Assembly: GCA_964602985.1 (NCBI GenBank)
Contig: CAZRTJ010000016.1
Coordinates: forward strand, 28,746 to 92,745
Origin: CAYZJB01 sp964602985
GTDB lineage: Bacteria; CLD3; SB21
Direction: 5' to 3'
DNA: 64,000 nucleotides
Part shown: positions 1 to 9,345 of the stretch, one piece after another
Layout of the letters: each line of letters begins with the position of its first letter
Position numbering within the stretch: the stretch's first letter is position 1
Position numbers and translations under genes: made by a program
Notes under the pieces: generated by a model
Seen by the model: the letters and a program-made list of their open reading frames with translations, nothing else
Database searches by the model: none
What the model was told of the DNA's origin: nothing

Positions 1-91
1 TTGATCTCTTGAATTGAAGAATAAGGATGCGTAGGTTATTTATAGGTTATTTAATTGTTTGTTTCGATTCAAGATTGAATCACAAGGACGT

Positions 92-1432
92 ATGAATCGT
101 TTTCCCGTCGTCGCGATCATCGGACGACCCAATGTGGGAAAGAGTACGCTGTTTAACCGAGTGATCGGTCAACAGGATGCCATCGTGGATGCCACACCGG
201 GAGTCACCCGGGACAGGCATTACGGTTTGGCGGAGTGGTCCGGACGATCCTTCCTGCTTATCGACACGGGCGGGTTCATCCCCGATTCGCAGGACGTCAT
301 TGACACCGCGGTACGTGAACAAGCGACCATCGCCATGGAGGAAGCCGATCTGGTAATCCTGCTTGTGGACGGATCTGCCGCCGTCAGCACGGTCGAGCAA
401 CAGATCGCCGACCTGCTCAAACGCAAGAACAAGACATTTCTATTCGTCGCCAATAAGATCGATAACGAAAAAATGCGTCAGACGTTGGTTGCAGATCCTT
501 CGGTGTACAAACTCGGCTTGGGAAGTCCGATTCCCATCTCGGCGTTGAACAGTCGAAACATCGGCGACTTCCTCGACGACGTCCTGGACCGACTGCCCGA
601 ACACGAATGGACCGACGAAGAGGACGACGTCATTCGACTGGCGATTGTCGGGCGACCCAACGTCGGGAAATCGTCATTGGTCAATGCGATCATCGGTCAA
701 CCCAAACACATCGTTTCGGAAATTCCCGGAACCACTCGCGATGCCATCGACACGGATTTTACATACGAAGGACAAGCATACAAACTCATCGATACGGCGG
801 GTCTTCGACGCAAAACGAAGGTTCGCGAAAATCTGGAATTCTACAGCACCCTGCGCACCCTCAAAACCATTCAGGAATGCGACGTCGCAGTCCTGATGAT
901 CGATTCGCTCGAAGGGTTGGCCGCCCAGGACATCCGGGTATTGGAAGAAGCCCGTCGGTTCAAAAAGGGTCTTGTCCTGGTGATCAACAAGTGGGATCTC
1001 ATCGAAAAGGACGACAAAACCTATCGGGCTTTTGAGACACATGTGGAACGGGCTCTCGGTTCTACACGTTACGTCCCGATCCTTTTTGTGTCGGCCGTTC
1101 ATCGCCAGCGCGTACTGAAGGTTCTCGAAACCGCCCGACGGGTTCATCAGGAGCGGTCCCGGACCATCACGACGTCGCACCTCAACGAATTTCTGAGAAA
1201 GGCCGTCAGCTCCAATCAACCCCCTGCCGTCCGGGGAAAGGACATCCGCCTGAATTACGTGACCCAGGTGAAGACAAGGCCGCCCGTGTTTGCGATTTTC
1301 TCCAATGAACCGGAGTTGCTGCCGGCCAATTATCGTCAGTATCTCGAAAACCGTCTGCGGGAGGAATTCGGCTTCGAGGGCGTACCCATATCACTCACCT
1401 TCCGCAAAAAGAACAGGAACCGTGCCGAATGA
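92..1432 (+). CDS. der: Ribosome assembly GTPase Der (EngA)
   Basis: Tandem-domain GTPase that binds the 50S subunit and is needed for its maturation in the cytoplasm. Two G domains are visible: the first P-loop GRPNVGKST lies near the N-terminus with a DTGG switch II, and the second, GRPNVGKSS, near residue 185 with DTAG and NKWD motifs. A C-terminal KH-like region follows. The ATG at 92 is preferred because AAGGA lies 4-8 nt upstream; an in-frame TTG at 59 has no such site. About 446 residues is normal for the family. The last bases overlap the next gene (ATGA), so the two are likely cotranscribed. Confidence 0.97.
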   Translation: MNRFPVVAIIGRPNVGKSTLFNRVIGQQDAIVDATPGVTRDRHYGLAEWSGRSFLLIDTGGFIPDSQDVIDTAVREQATIAMEEADLVILLVDGSAAVSTVEQQIADLLKRKNKTFLFVANKIDNEKMRQTLVADPSVYKLGLGSPIPISALNSRNIGDFLDDVLDRLPEHEWTDEEDDVIRLAIVGRPNVGKSSLVNAIIGQPKHIVSEIPGTTRDAIDTDFTYEGQAYKLIDTAGLRRKTKVRENLEFYSTLRTLKTIQECDVAVLMIDSLEGLAAQDIRVLEEARRFKKGLVLVINKWDLIEKDDKTYRAFETHVERALGSTRYVPILFVSAVHRQRVLKVLETARRVHQERSRTITTSHLNEFLRKAVSSNQPPAVRGKDIRLNYVTQVKTRPPVFAIFSNEPELLPANYRQYLENRLREEFGFEGVPISLTFRKKNRNRAE

Positions 1433-3135
1433 CAAAAGGATTGATTTTCGGTCTGCTTTGTGTGAGTTCGATCTCGTCGCAAACATCATCCGAAAACATT
1501 TGGACTGCAGCTACTCGCGGGGAAATAACCGTATCGGAAGCGAATCGATACTTGCTGATGACGTTGCAGGGCCAGGGGAAGCAATTACCCGAACACCTGC
1601 AATCCACCACCAAGGATAAATGCGGATTTCCGATCGTTTCGTATCTGCGCTCGCAGCGAATGAACGCCTTCCGCAAGCGACAGCAGTCGATGATCGACAC
1701 CGTATTCACGCACACCTTCGCAACCCCTCGCGGCAATCGGACGTTTCGTTTCCACTACACCGACACCGGTATCGACGCGATTCCTTTGACCGATGCAAAC
1801 ATTAATGGAATACCTGATTGGCTGGAGGAAGCCGGTCAAGCCGCCGAACGATCCTACCGATTGGAAGTGGACACGCTGGGCTATCGCGAGCCGCTGAACT
1901 TCGACATCTACGGACGCTACGACATGTACTTCGTGGACACCGATGCCTACGGGACCACCTACTTCGACTCGCTGATTACTTCAAACCCTGACACATACGT
2001 GACGTCCATCGAAATAGAAAACGACTTCGCAGGATTCTTCACGACCGGTTACGATGCGCTTCGGGTAACCATCGCTCACGAATTCCACCATGCGATACAA
2101 CTCGCCTACGTGGACCGATCCACCGACGACACCTGGTATTATGAACTCACATCCACCTGGATGGAAGAGGTGGTCTATGACGAAGTGAACGATTATCTTC
2201 AGTATCTCTCCGCGAGCTTTGACTCCCCTCAACGATCACTCAGCACATGCCTCGGCATTCGCTGTGGGTATCACATCGCTCATTTCGACCATCTGATCGA
2301 GAAGAAACATGGACGAAACGTCATTCGTGCCAGTTGGGACAATTTTGTCACCCGGGACGCTTTGTCGGCACTGGATGATGCGCTGCGAAGCCGCGGTTCG
2401 ACGCTCAAGGCTGAGTTCGCCGACTTTGTATCGTGGAATTTTTTCACCGGTTCGCGGTCGACGGCGCTCTATTATCCGGAGGGATCGTCTTATCCATTGG
2501 TCCGATTTGATTTTCGCCGCAGCCAGCTTGACACGACGGTCACCAGGTCACTTGAACCACTGGCTGCGAACTATTTCGCGTTTGCGATCACAGACACGGT
2601 GAATGCCCAAATCGTATTGAACAGTGAATTTCGGGATCGTTTCAATCTGATTGCCATTGAATACAATCCGCCCACATCCAAGTTTTTTGTTAATAACTTT
2701 GGAACCGCGGTCTCGTCGTTTGTTACCGACTTGCTGCCAGGAGACTCCTTGATCCTGATTGTTGCCAATCGGGATTTTTCTGCCATGACGGAATACTCGG
2801 TGGATGTATTCTTCACGAGCGGAAAAAGGATTTCCGATGTGCGACTATTTCCTGCGCCTTTCCTGCTACGAGACGCGAATGCTTCGTTGTTCGTCCGATT
2901 CAAACTCGGTGCGTTCAGCGATATTCGGTTTGAGATATTCTCGTCGTCGGGGACATTGGTGCATCGGCGAGATGTGGCAAACGTCGCACCAGGCCCTCAC
3001 GATGGACGATTTGAATCGGAATTTCGATGGAACGGCCGCGATACCAGGGGCAAGCAGGTCCCCAGCGGAATTTATTATTACCGTCTCAAAGGGATTGGCT
3101 TTGAGAAAGCGGGAAAGATCGCTGTGGTGAGGTAG
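1429..3135 (+). CDS. Secreted MXAN_6640-like putative metalloprotease with C-terminal Ig-like sorting tail
   Basis: The 568-residue product starts with a signal peptide (MTKGLIFGLLCVSSISSQ). It carries a calcium-loop-like DANINGIPDWLEE near residue 125, as is common in this family, and a zinc-protease-type HEFHH at 217-221. The last ~85 residues form an FlgD/type IX-like Ig domain ending in VPSGIYYYRLKG and a basic tail, which suggests export through the outer membrane. Similarity to MXAN_6640-type proteins is from pattern memory; proteolysis itself is inferred. The ATG overlaps the der stop codon (ATGA), an odd pairing of a ribosome assembly gene with a secreted protein. No gene follows on the same strand, and pyk converges 18 nt away. 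Confidence 0.75.
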   Translation: MTKGLIFGLLCVSSISSQTSSENIWTAATRGEITVSEANRYLLMTLQGQGKQLPEHLQSTTKDKCGFPIVSYLRSQRMNAFRKRQQSMIDTVFTHTFATPRGNRTFRFHYTDTGIDAIPLTDANINGIPDWLEEAGQAAERSYRLEVDTLGYREPLNFDIYGRYDMYFVDTDAYGTTYFDSLITSNPDTYVTSIEIENDFAGFFTTGYDALRVTIAHEFHHAIQLAYVDRSTDDTWYYELTSTWMEEVVYDEVNDYLQYLSASFDSPQRSLSTCLGIRCGYHIAHFDHLIEKKHGRNVIRASWDNFVTRDALSALDDALRSRGSTLKAEFADFVSWNFFTGSRSTALYYPEGSSYPLVRFDFRRSQLDTTVTRSLEPLAANYFAFAITDTVNAQIVLNSEFRDRFNLIAIEYNPPTSKFFVNNFGTAVSSFVTDLLPGDSLILIVANRDFSAMTEYSVDVFFTSGKRISDVRLFPAPFLLRDANASLFVRFKLGAFSDIRFEIFSSSGTLVHRRDVANVAPGPHDGRFESEFRWNGRDTRGKQVPSGIYYYRLKGIGFEKAGKIAVVR

Positions 3136-3153
3136 TCTCCCTGCGCGGACCGA

Positions 3154-4575
3154 TTACTCCACAGTCTCCACACGCATGCTGTTCGTCGGCCCCCGCCTCG
3201 CAAACGGAAGTCCCGCTGTGATCACAAAGGTGTCGCCCTTTTTCAGAATTCCACGAGACACGAGGGCATACGTGATGAGATCGACGCTGTCGTCAAGATT
3301 GGCCTTCAGATCTGGCAGGATAATTCCCTGAACTCCCCAAATCAGACTCAGTTGCTGCTCCACCTCCTCTGAATGGGTGACTGCGATGATGGGTCGTTGC
3401 GGACGATAGCGGGACATGACTCGCGCCATGGCCCCGGTGAGCGTGATGGCCACGATGGCGTTCGTCTTCAACATGTCCGCCAGGGAACATGCCGCCAAGG
3501 CAACCCCTTCCTGAACAATGAATTCCTGAATGGCTTCCCGTCTCCGTTTCGTGTGATCGATCGGGATTTCCTTTTCCGCCAGTTCAATGATTTGATTCAT
3601 GACGGAAACCGTCTCCACCGGGTATTTGCCCGATGCGGTTTCCGCGGACAACATCACGGCGTCCGTGCCGTCGAGGATCGCATTCGCAACGTCGGATGCT
3701 TCCGCGCGTGTGGGACGCGGATTGTGTACCATCGAGTCCAGCATTTGCGTCGCCGTGATCACCGGAATTCCGGCCCGGTTGCATTTGGCGATCAGTCGCT
3801 TCTGAATCGGCGGCACCTGTTCCGTCTTCATTTCCACCCCGAGGTCACCTCGAGCGACCATCAGACCGTCGGTCACGGCGATGATCTCATCGATGCAGTC
3901 GAGCGCCTCCGGTTTTTCAATCTTCGCGATCACGGGCGTCTGTTTCCCTTGTGCGCGTATGATCTCCTTGATCGCAACGATGTCTTCCGGCCTCCTCACA
4001 AACGACAGCGCCACATAATCCACGCCATTCTCCAGACCAAACAGGAGATCCTCATGGTCCTTCTTTGTCAGAGAAGGCGCGCTGACTTTCACGCCGGGCA
4101 GGTTGATGCCTTTGTGGTCTTTCAGAATACCACCCGTCACCACTTCGCATTCGACCGCGACTCCATCGGAGCGCGTCGCTTTCAGATAGAGTAACCCGTC
4201 GTCCAAAAGGAGCCAGTCTCCCGGCTTCACATCCCGACTCAAATTTTCATACGTCGTGGAAACGATTTTCTCGTTTCCTTCGACGGCCTCGGTGGTGATG
4301 GTAAATTTCTTTCCCGCTTCGAGACTGACCTCTCCCTCACGAAAGGTTCCCACGCGTATTTTCGGTCCTTGCAGGTCCTGCAGGATGCCGATCGGCTTGC
4401 CCAGCTCCTTCGACACCTTGCGGATCGCTTCGATCACGGCGAGGTGCTTTTCTTTTTCTCCATGAGAGAAATTGAGCCGGGCCACATCCATACCGGCTTC
4501 CGCAAGGCGCTGAATCATCCCACGCGATTCCGTTGCGGGCCCAATCGTACAGACAATCTTGGCGGAGCGATTCAT
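3154..4575 (-). CDS. pyk: Pyruvate kinase
   Basis: Final glycolytic step: phosphoenolpyruvate plus ADP to pyruvate plus ATP, cytoplasmic tetramer. The 473 residues fit the bacterial family. Visible signatures are RLNFSHG near residue 35, the active-site stretch PVIAKIEKPEAL near 217, MVARGDLGVE for metal and substrate binding, and TRAEASDVANAILDGTDAVM. The C-terminal regulatory domain is present. The gene starts 3 nt after the stop of the upstream TPR lipoprotein gene, so the two probably form one transcript. Confidence 0.97.
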   Translation of the reverse strand: MNRSAKIVCTIGPATESRGMIQRLAEAGMDVARLNFSHGEKEKHLAVIEAIRKVSKELGKPIGILQDLQGPKIRVGTFREGEVSLEAGKKFTITTEAVEGNEKIVSTTYENLSRDVKPGDWLLLDDGLLYLKATRSDGVAVECEVVTGGILKDHKGINLPGVKVSAPSLTKKDHEDLLFGLENGVDYVALSFVRRPEDIVAIKEIIRAQGKQTPVIAKIEKPEALDCIDEIIAVTDGLMVARGDLGVEMKTEQVPPIQKRLIAKCNRAGIPVITATQMLDSMVHNPRPTRAEASDVANAILDGTDAVMLSAETASGKYPVETVSVMNQIIELAEKEIPIDHTKRRREAIQEFIVQEGVALAACSLADMLKTNAIVAITLTGAMARVMSRYRPQRPIIAVTHSEEVEQQLSLIWGVQGIILPDLKANLDDSVDLITYALVSRGILKKGDTFVITAGLPFARRGPTNSMRVETVE

Positions 4576-4578
4576 AAA

Positions 4579-5088
4579 CTACTTGACCTTCTTCTTTTCC
4601 GCTTCCTTCAGCAGCCGCTCGAGCAATTCGTCGTCCGATTCGCCCAGGTGGTCCAAAGAAACCTTCACGTCTTTCGCGAGTTCATGACTGCCATACGTCG
4701 AAAGGAATTCCTCGTACGCCGCCTTGGCTTTTTCCAGGTCCAACACCAGCGTCTCGTATGTAAATCCGATCTTGAACAAGGCGGCGGCGGCCGCGTCACT
4801 GGATGGATTCAAGGCTATCACTTTCCTCAGATATTCAATTGCTTTCTCGTAATTTCCAAGATGTTGTGCCCAGATGTCCGCACAGACGTTGTAGTTCCGG
4901 ACAACCATCGCGGTGTCTTTGGCGAATAGTACGTTTGCCTCCTCCAGTAGAAGAACGGCCTGCTGAAATTCTCCTTTCTTCAGGAGAGAATCTGCCTGTA
5001 CATAATATTCGTCCGCCGACATCGACTTCTTGCCACACGACCCCATGCCGATCGCTACAATCGCCAGCAGGACTGCTCCGTATCTCAT
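4579..5088 (-). CDS. TPR-containing lipoprotein
   Basis: 169 residues with a short lipoprotein signal peptide and lipobox IGMGSC (lipidated Cys18), then two or three tetratricopeptide-like helical repeats (ADSLLKKGEFQQAVLLLEEA; AIEYLRKVIALNPSSDAA). This resembles outer-membrane-associated TPR lipoproteins of the YfgC/BamD type, but no specific function can be assigned. A strong ribosome site (AAGGAGGAGGA) sits directly before the ATG. It is the first gene of a likely two-gene transcript with pyk and is divergent from the STAS gene at 5144. Confidence 0.8.
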   Translation of the reverse strand: MRYGAVLLAIVAIGMGSCGKKSMSADEYYVQADSLLKKGEFQQAVLLLEEANVLFAKDTAMVVRNYNVCADIWAQHLGNYEKAIEYLRKVIALNPSSDAAAAALFKIGFTYETLVLDLEKAKAAYEEFLSTYGSHELAKDVKVSLDHLGESDDELLERLLKEAEKKKVK

Positions 5089-5106
5089 TCCTCCTCCTTG
5101 TTGTTG

Positions 5107-5135
5107 TTGAAATACTCTCTTCGGCCGTCTATATT
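5107..5135 (+). promoter_or_regulatory. Predicted promoter of the STAS gene (near-leaderless)
   Basis: TTGAAA at 5107-5112 and TATATT at 5130-5135 are 17 nt apart. The -10 box ends 8 nt before the ATG at 5144, so transcription should begin at or next to the start codon. No Shine-Dalgarno site is present. Confidence 0.65.
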
Positions 5136-5143
5136 GACTCCGG

Positions 5144-5506
5144 ATGCAAAAACTTCAAATCACAGTCGAGTTTCACAAGACCCTCACGCTTCTGGTTCTG
5201 GTCGGAGACTTTAATCAGTACGAGGGCGAAGAGGACATCCGCCAACTCGCCGCCATGTATGCGGACCTGGTCGACAAGGCTCAACAGAAGGATCTGATCC
5301 TCGATTTCCACACCCCCCGCGTCGGAACCGTCGGAATCAACACGCTCACGGAGATGTACCAACTCGTCGCCGAACAGGGGGGTCGGATGATGTTCATCAA
5401 TTTTCCAAAGAACGAGCTTCGATACCTGGAAATCACCGGATTCCAAAGCTACGTGACGCTCCTTCAGACGCGCGCCGAACTGGAAGTTCGAAGCGCGGGC
5501 GCCTAA
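5144..5506 (+). CDS. STAS-domain protein (anti-sigma antagonist-like)
   Basis: A 120-residue single-domain protein. The pattern of a beta strand, then LILDFHTP, a helix (INTLTEMYQLVAEQGG), MMFINFPKN and LRYLEITGF matches the STAS fold of SpoIIAA/RsbV-type regulators. The usual phosphorylated DSSG loop is replaced by RVGTVG, so only a Thr is available and control by phosphorylation is uncertain. It is followed 37 nt later by a sigma54 activator on the same strand, which suggests a common signalling role. STAS membership is my reading of the fold, not a database match. Confidence 0.6.
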   Translation: MQKLQITVEFHKTLTLLVLVGDFNQYEGEEDIRQLAAMYADLVDKAQQKDLILDFHTPRVGTVGINTLTEMYQLVAEQGGRMMFINFPKNELRYLEITGFQSYVTLLQTRAELEVRSAGA

Positions 5507-5543
5507 TCTAATCAATGAGAATCTGTCATGCAAGACTGCACGA

Positions 5544-7409
5544 ATGTCTGAAGCACTCGATTCCCTGCACCACTTTCTGACCGCCACGGAAGCCGCTCTT
5601 CTCCGACTCTTTCCAGATCGCAAAGTCGTCTTTCAGTTTATCGAGGGTCGCGAGGACTGTCGGATGGCCTCCGAACCCTCGCTGTCCCTTCCGTTTTGGT
5701 CGGGTACGCTCCATATCTGGACTCCCGACCCACCGGACGAATCGGTCCAGACATGGTTTCAGCAGATCCTGGCACTCTGGGAGTCCGCATACAAACGACA
5801 ATTTGAACTGTATGTCCTGCAGGAAATCGTCAAAGACCTGTCGAGGGCGGATGGACTGCGCGCGCTTGCCGGTCTGTTCACCCAACGGGTCAAGGTACTT
5901 CTCGGTTTTCAGCAGGTCCTCTATCTCCACTCGACCGACGGCAAACACTATTCGTGCCTGGGCCATTGGAAACTGGATGGCAAGATCGGCGTCGACCTGA
6001 CGTCCTCAATTCCCATCAAGGAACAATTGCTCCATTTTGGACTCGACTGCGATCTGATTCATGAATTGCGACTGTCCTCCGGCAACTGCCCCGCCCTGGT
6101 GGTGGGTACGAAGAAATGGAGAGGTGTCGTGAGTCAACAGGATATTGAAACTCTGGAATTCCTGACCACATTGGTCGCTCCACTCATTCAGAAATACGAG
6201 TCGTACGAACTGGCCCTCGAACGTCAGCAATCTCCACCCGAACCGGTGTTTGCGGGTATCGTTGGACAGAGCGCATCGATGCGAAAGGTCTTCGACCAAA
6301 TCGAGCGCCTGATTCAAAGCGGCAAGTCGACCAACATTCTGATCCGGGGCGAAACCGGAACGGGAAAAGAACTGGTTGCGCGGGCGATCCACTTCCAGGG
6401 ACCTCGGAGGGACAAGCCCTTCGTCGTCGTGAATTGCGGAGCCATTCCGCACAATTTGATCGAGAGTGAGTTGTTTGGGCACGAACGAGGCGCGTTTACG
6501 GATGCCAAAACCATGAAACGAGGAAAGTTTGAACTGGCCTCCGGAGGTACGATCTTCCTCGATGAAATTGGCGATTTGCCCCTGGAAGCTCAGGTTAAGG
6601 TTCTTCGGGCGATTCAGAATCGTCAGATCGAGCGACTCGGAGCCTCTCTGCCCATCGACATCGACGTGCAAGTCGTCGCGGCGACGCACGTGGATCTCCA
6701 GAAACACGTCGAAGAAAAGCATTTTCGGGAAGACCTGTTTTACCGACTCAATGTCTTCCCGATTGACGTGCCGGCGCTTCGTCAGCGGCGCGAGGATATC
6801 GATCTCCTCCTTCGTCACTTTCTACGACGTCAACGCCGAACAGAAACTCTCGAAGAACATTTTTCTCCAGCCGCTTTGGAGGTCTTGCGGATGCACGACT
6901 GGCCCGGCAATATCAGAGAACTGGAAAATTTGATGGAGCGTCTGGAGATTCTCGCCGTCTACCCGGTGGAGGCGGAGGACCTGCCGCTCGAGATGCGGAT
7001 GGCCGACCGACCGCGAATCCCGCATGCCGCTGTTGAGGCACCTTCCTCAGATCTCTTTACGGGCGATGAAAATGAGTTCCTGTCCCTCCTGCGATCACAC
7101 GCGTTTCAATTTGACCCGTGTGCCGCCCGCTTGTCGATCAGCGTCTTTCGTGTGCGGGATCGTTTCAAAGGACTTGTTTTCAAGACGCTGTGCGGCACTC
7201 AGTTCGATCTGGCCCGGTGCGCCCGTCAATTGACTCAAGGGACGGAAGAAGCCCGCATCCGCTCGAAGGTGGCGCAGTATGTGAATAACCTCTTGGAACT
7301 GCGTAGAGAGACGGCGTCGGACTCGTATGCGACGTTGCTGAAGAAACTGCCCTTTGAGTATCGGGAATTTGCGAACCGCGTCGCGGACGCGATGAAGACT
7401 TCAGAATGA
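5544..7409 (+). CDS. Sigma54-dependent transcriptional activator with GAF-like sensor region
   Basis: 621 residues. The first ~230 look like a GAF-type sensor. An AAA+ domain follows from about 235 to 470 with Walker A GETGTGKE, Walker B GTIFLDEIGD and an arginine-finger region. The sigma54-contact loop reads GAFTDA at 316-321 instead of GAFTGA. The C-terminus has a divergent Fis-type helix-turn-helix (AARLSISVFRVRDRFKGL near 530) and then about 70 unusual residues. There is no receiver domain, so it should respond to a ligand or partner such as the STAS protein just upstream. The 3' end overlaps the convergent cupredoxin gene by 9 nt. Confidence 0.85.
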   Translation: MSEALDSLHHFLTATEAALLRLFPDRKVVFQFIEGREDCRMASEPSLSLPFWSGTLHIWTPDPPDESVQTWFQQILALWESAYKRQFELYVLQEIVKDLSRADGLRALAGLFTQRVKVLLGFQQVLYLHSTDGKHYSCLGHWKLDGKIGVDLTSSIPIKEQLLHFGLDCDLIHELRLSSGNCPALVVGTKKWRGVVSQQDIETLEFLTTLVAPLIQKYESYELALERQQSPPEPVFAGIVGQSASMRKVFDQIERLIQSGKSTNILIRGETGTGKELVARAIHFQGPRRDKPFVVVNCGAIPHNLIESELFGHERGAFTDAKTMKRGKFELASGGTIFLDEIGDLPLEAQVKVLRAIQNRQIERLGASLPIDIDVQVVAATHVDLQKHVEEKHFREDLFYRLNVFPIDVPALRQRREDIDLLLRHFLRRQRRTETLEEHFSPAALEVLRMHDWPGNIRELENLMERLEILAVYPVEAEDLPLEMRMADRPRIPHAAVEAPSSDLFTGDENEFLSLLRSHAFQFDPCAARLSISVFRVRDRFKGLVFKTLCGTQFDLARCARQLTQGTEEARIRSKVAQYVNNLLELRRETASDSYATLLKKLPFEYREFANRVADAMKTSE

Positions 7410-8120
7410 GAAGTCGGCCGGCGTGATCGAACCCGCCGTCACAACGATATTCTGATACTGCGTCCCGCTCTCTGACCATGCGCCCAGTCGGTAAGTCCCC
7501 GACGGCACATTGGCAATCTGGTACGACCCGTCCGCTCCGGTCGTCGCGAAATATGGATTCTGCATTACCAACACAAAGCCACTCATGGTCGAATGGATAT
7601 CGCAGAACACTTTGACCTCCCCAGTCCTGTCAAACACCACCGACCTTGATTGACCGCGCGCGTATCGCCCAAGATCAAACGACCTTGTCGAGGAAAGAGA
7701 AAAGATATTGTGAAACAAGTTATCGTCATTTGGAAATTCAACCGACGTGCCCTGCAAGACAGGAAGTGCGCGAGGGATGATCGTGATGTTTTTTTGTCGC
7801 ATGGCGGGCCGAACCTGCGGGATCGCAAAACTGCCCGACACGCGCTCGACGAAAACGATTGCCTGACGTTGGATCGATGCTCCGGACGCGAGTCGGGAAA
7901 TCGACTTACCGTACAATCCGCGTGTCGACTTGGCCGTTTTGGTCGTGGACTGAGACAACATGACCTTTCCTCGTACGGACCCAACGCCTGACTGCTCGGC
8001 GCGGCCCTCTTCCCGCATGGGAACGATCTTTACTCTCTCGGTCGCCGACACGTACCGCAGATGATCACGACCCATCCAGCCCGCAATGGCCAATACGAAC
8101 AAAGTGAAGATGATTTTCAT
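7401..8120 (-). CDS. Cupredoxin-like protein with C-terminal carboxypeptidase-regulatory-like domain
   Basis: 239 residues with an N-terminal membrane anchor or signal (MKIIFTLFVLAIAGWMG). Near residue 130 is FPNDDNLFHNIF and about 35 residues later VFCDIHSTMSGF. Together these supply the His, Cys, His and Met ligands of a type 1 copper site, so it is probably a periplasmic electron carrier. The last ~50 residues (TTGADGSYQIANVPSGTYRL) form an Ig-like CarboxypepD_reg fold. The ATG is preceded by AGGAG at good spacing. It is the third gene of a minus-strand operon after a di-haem lipoprotein and a barrel, pointing to shared redox chemistry at the outer membrane. Confidence 0.75.
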   Translation of the reverse strand: MKIIFTLFVLAIAGWMGRDHLRYVSATERVKIVPMREEGRAEQSGVGSVRGKVMLSQSTTKTAKSTRGLYGKSISRLASGASIQRQAIVFVERVSGSFAIPQVRPAMRQKNITIIPRALPVLQGTSVEFPNDDNLFHNIFSLSSTRSFDLGRYARGQSRSVVFDRTGEVKVFCDIHSTMSGFVLVMQNPYFATTGADGSYQIANVPSGTYRLGAWSESGTQYQNIVVTAGSITPADFSF

Positions 8121-8130
8121 AACCGCTCCT

Positions 8131-9336
8131 TCAGAAAGGCACCGATAACTGACACGCCGCGAGCCGCCGTAGTTTGACGCCGGACGATTTGTCAAACTTT
8201 GTAAACTGACCAACCAGTTTCACCGTGGCTCCTCTCGTAATTCGGTACCCTACTCCCGTTTCAATGCGTTGCACATCATAGTCCCAGGTCTCTTTCTGAC
8301 CGGTATCGGGATTTTCAATCCGTCCAAATTTCATGACATCATACCGCGCCGCCACATAGACCCGCGGATGCAGTTTGTATTTGGCGTCCACATACGCGCT
8401 CCAAAGTGAAAGCTTTCCTTCTTTCACGGCGGCGTCCCACTCCGAATAGACGAATTCGCTGAAGACAATCAGGTACCGGTAGCTGGCCTCCACGTCCACA
8501 CCAGCCGCTCGCTGTTGATACTCGCCGACTTCCTTGCCTGACTCCAAAACGACCTGGCGATCCTCGAGCGTCTTGGGTCGTGAGAGATACCCATTGATCG
8601 CTCCACTCGCGCCCAGCTTGAATCCCGGCCCAAAGGTGTACGCCAGACGTCCCAGGAATTGTTTGCCGTCATTGGAGGATCCGGCTTCCGGATTGGAAAT
8701 GGAACCGTCTGTCGCACCGACCTGATATTCGAAGTCTCCAAAATTACCGAAGAATTCCGCACCAAAATCCCACCGCGCATCGTAGACCACCGGGGTGGCC
8801 CCCGGGTACACGTCAATGGGCAACTGACCCTGAAACTGTTGCCGACGCTGTTTCAGAATGATTTGCTCACGATTGTCCCACAATCGCACCCAGTCCAGCG
8901 CTGTCCGGTGCTGACGCATCAGGGGTTGGCCGATCAGAGGATTGACGTCAGAGAATTCACGCTTGGCGAAATTACCAAACAGATTGGGGATTTTTCCTAC
9001 CATCAGGTTGAGCCGTTCGTCCGGCAGGTTGAAAAAGGTCACGAAGGCGCCTTGCAGCCGAATCTTGTCCGCCGCCTGATCGTCATAAAGCACCTCGATA
9101 TCCGCGCGTAGACGATCCCCTTGCTGAAATTGGAAATTCGTAATCGCGCGGATCTTATTGAAATTCTGGTCGCCCAGAGTGTTAGAATTCAGACCCGGAC
9201 GATGACCGGCCGTATACGCCAGGTCGACCACACCGCCTACCCCAACTGCCGGGGCTTCTTCTGTCTCCATCGATGTATCATCCTGACTCCAAAGACCGGC
9301 GGGAAGAAACATGAGTGCGAGAATCCACCGTTTCAT
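8131..9336 (-). CDS. Outer-membrane beta-barrel (porin-like) protein
   Basis: 401 residues with a cleavable signal peptide (MKRWILALMFLPAGLWSQ), then alternating amphipathic strands rich in aromatic and charged residues such as DRLRADIEVLYDD, LNLMVGKIPNLFG and KYKLHPRVYVAARYD, ending in LSVPF with a terminal phenylalanine as in outer-membrane proteins. This is the pattern of phosphate-selective or other 16-18 strand porins. It lies between a di-haem lipoprotein gene 9 nt upstream and a cupredoxin gene 10 nt downstream. A porin-cytochrome arrangement is an inference from this order. Confidence 0.8.
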   Translation of the reverse strand: MKRWILALMFLPAGLWSQDDTSMETEEAPAVGVGGVVDLAYTAGHRPGLNSNTLGDQNFNKIRAITNFQFQQGDRLRADIEVLYDDQAADKIRLQGAFVTFFNLPDERLNLMVGKIPNLFGNFAKREFSDVNPLIGQPLMRQHRTALDWVRLWDNREQIILKQRRQQFQGQLPIDVYPGATPVVYDARWDFGAEFFGNFGDFEYQVGATDGSISNPEAGSSNDGKQFLGRLAYTFGPGFKLGASGAINGYLSRPKTLEDRQVVLESGKEVGEYQQRAAGVDVEASYRYLIVFSEFVYSEWDAAVKEGKLSLWSAYVDAKYKLHPRVYVAARYDVMKFGRIENPDTGQKETWDYDVQRIETGVGYRITRGATVKLVGQFTKFDKSSGVKLRRLAACQLSVPF

Positions 9337-9345
9337 ATCAACCTC

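Noticed and set aside
3373..4194. 273-codon open frame opposite pyk
   Set aside because: Antisense shadow of pyruvate kinase.
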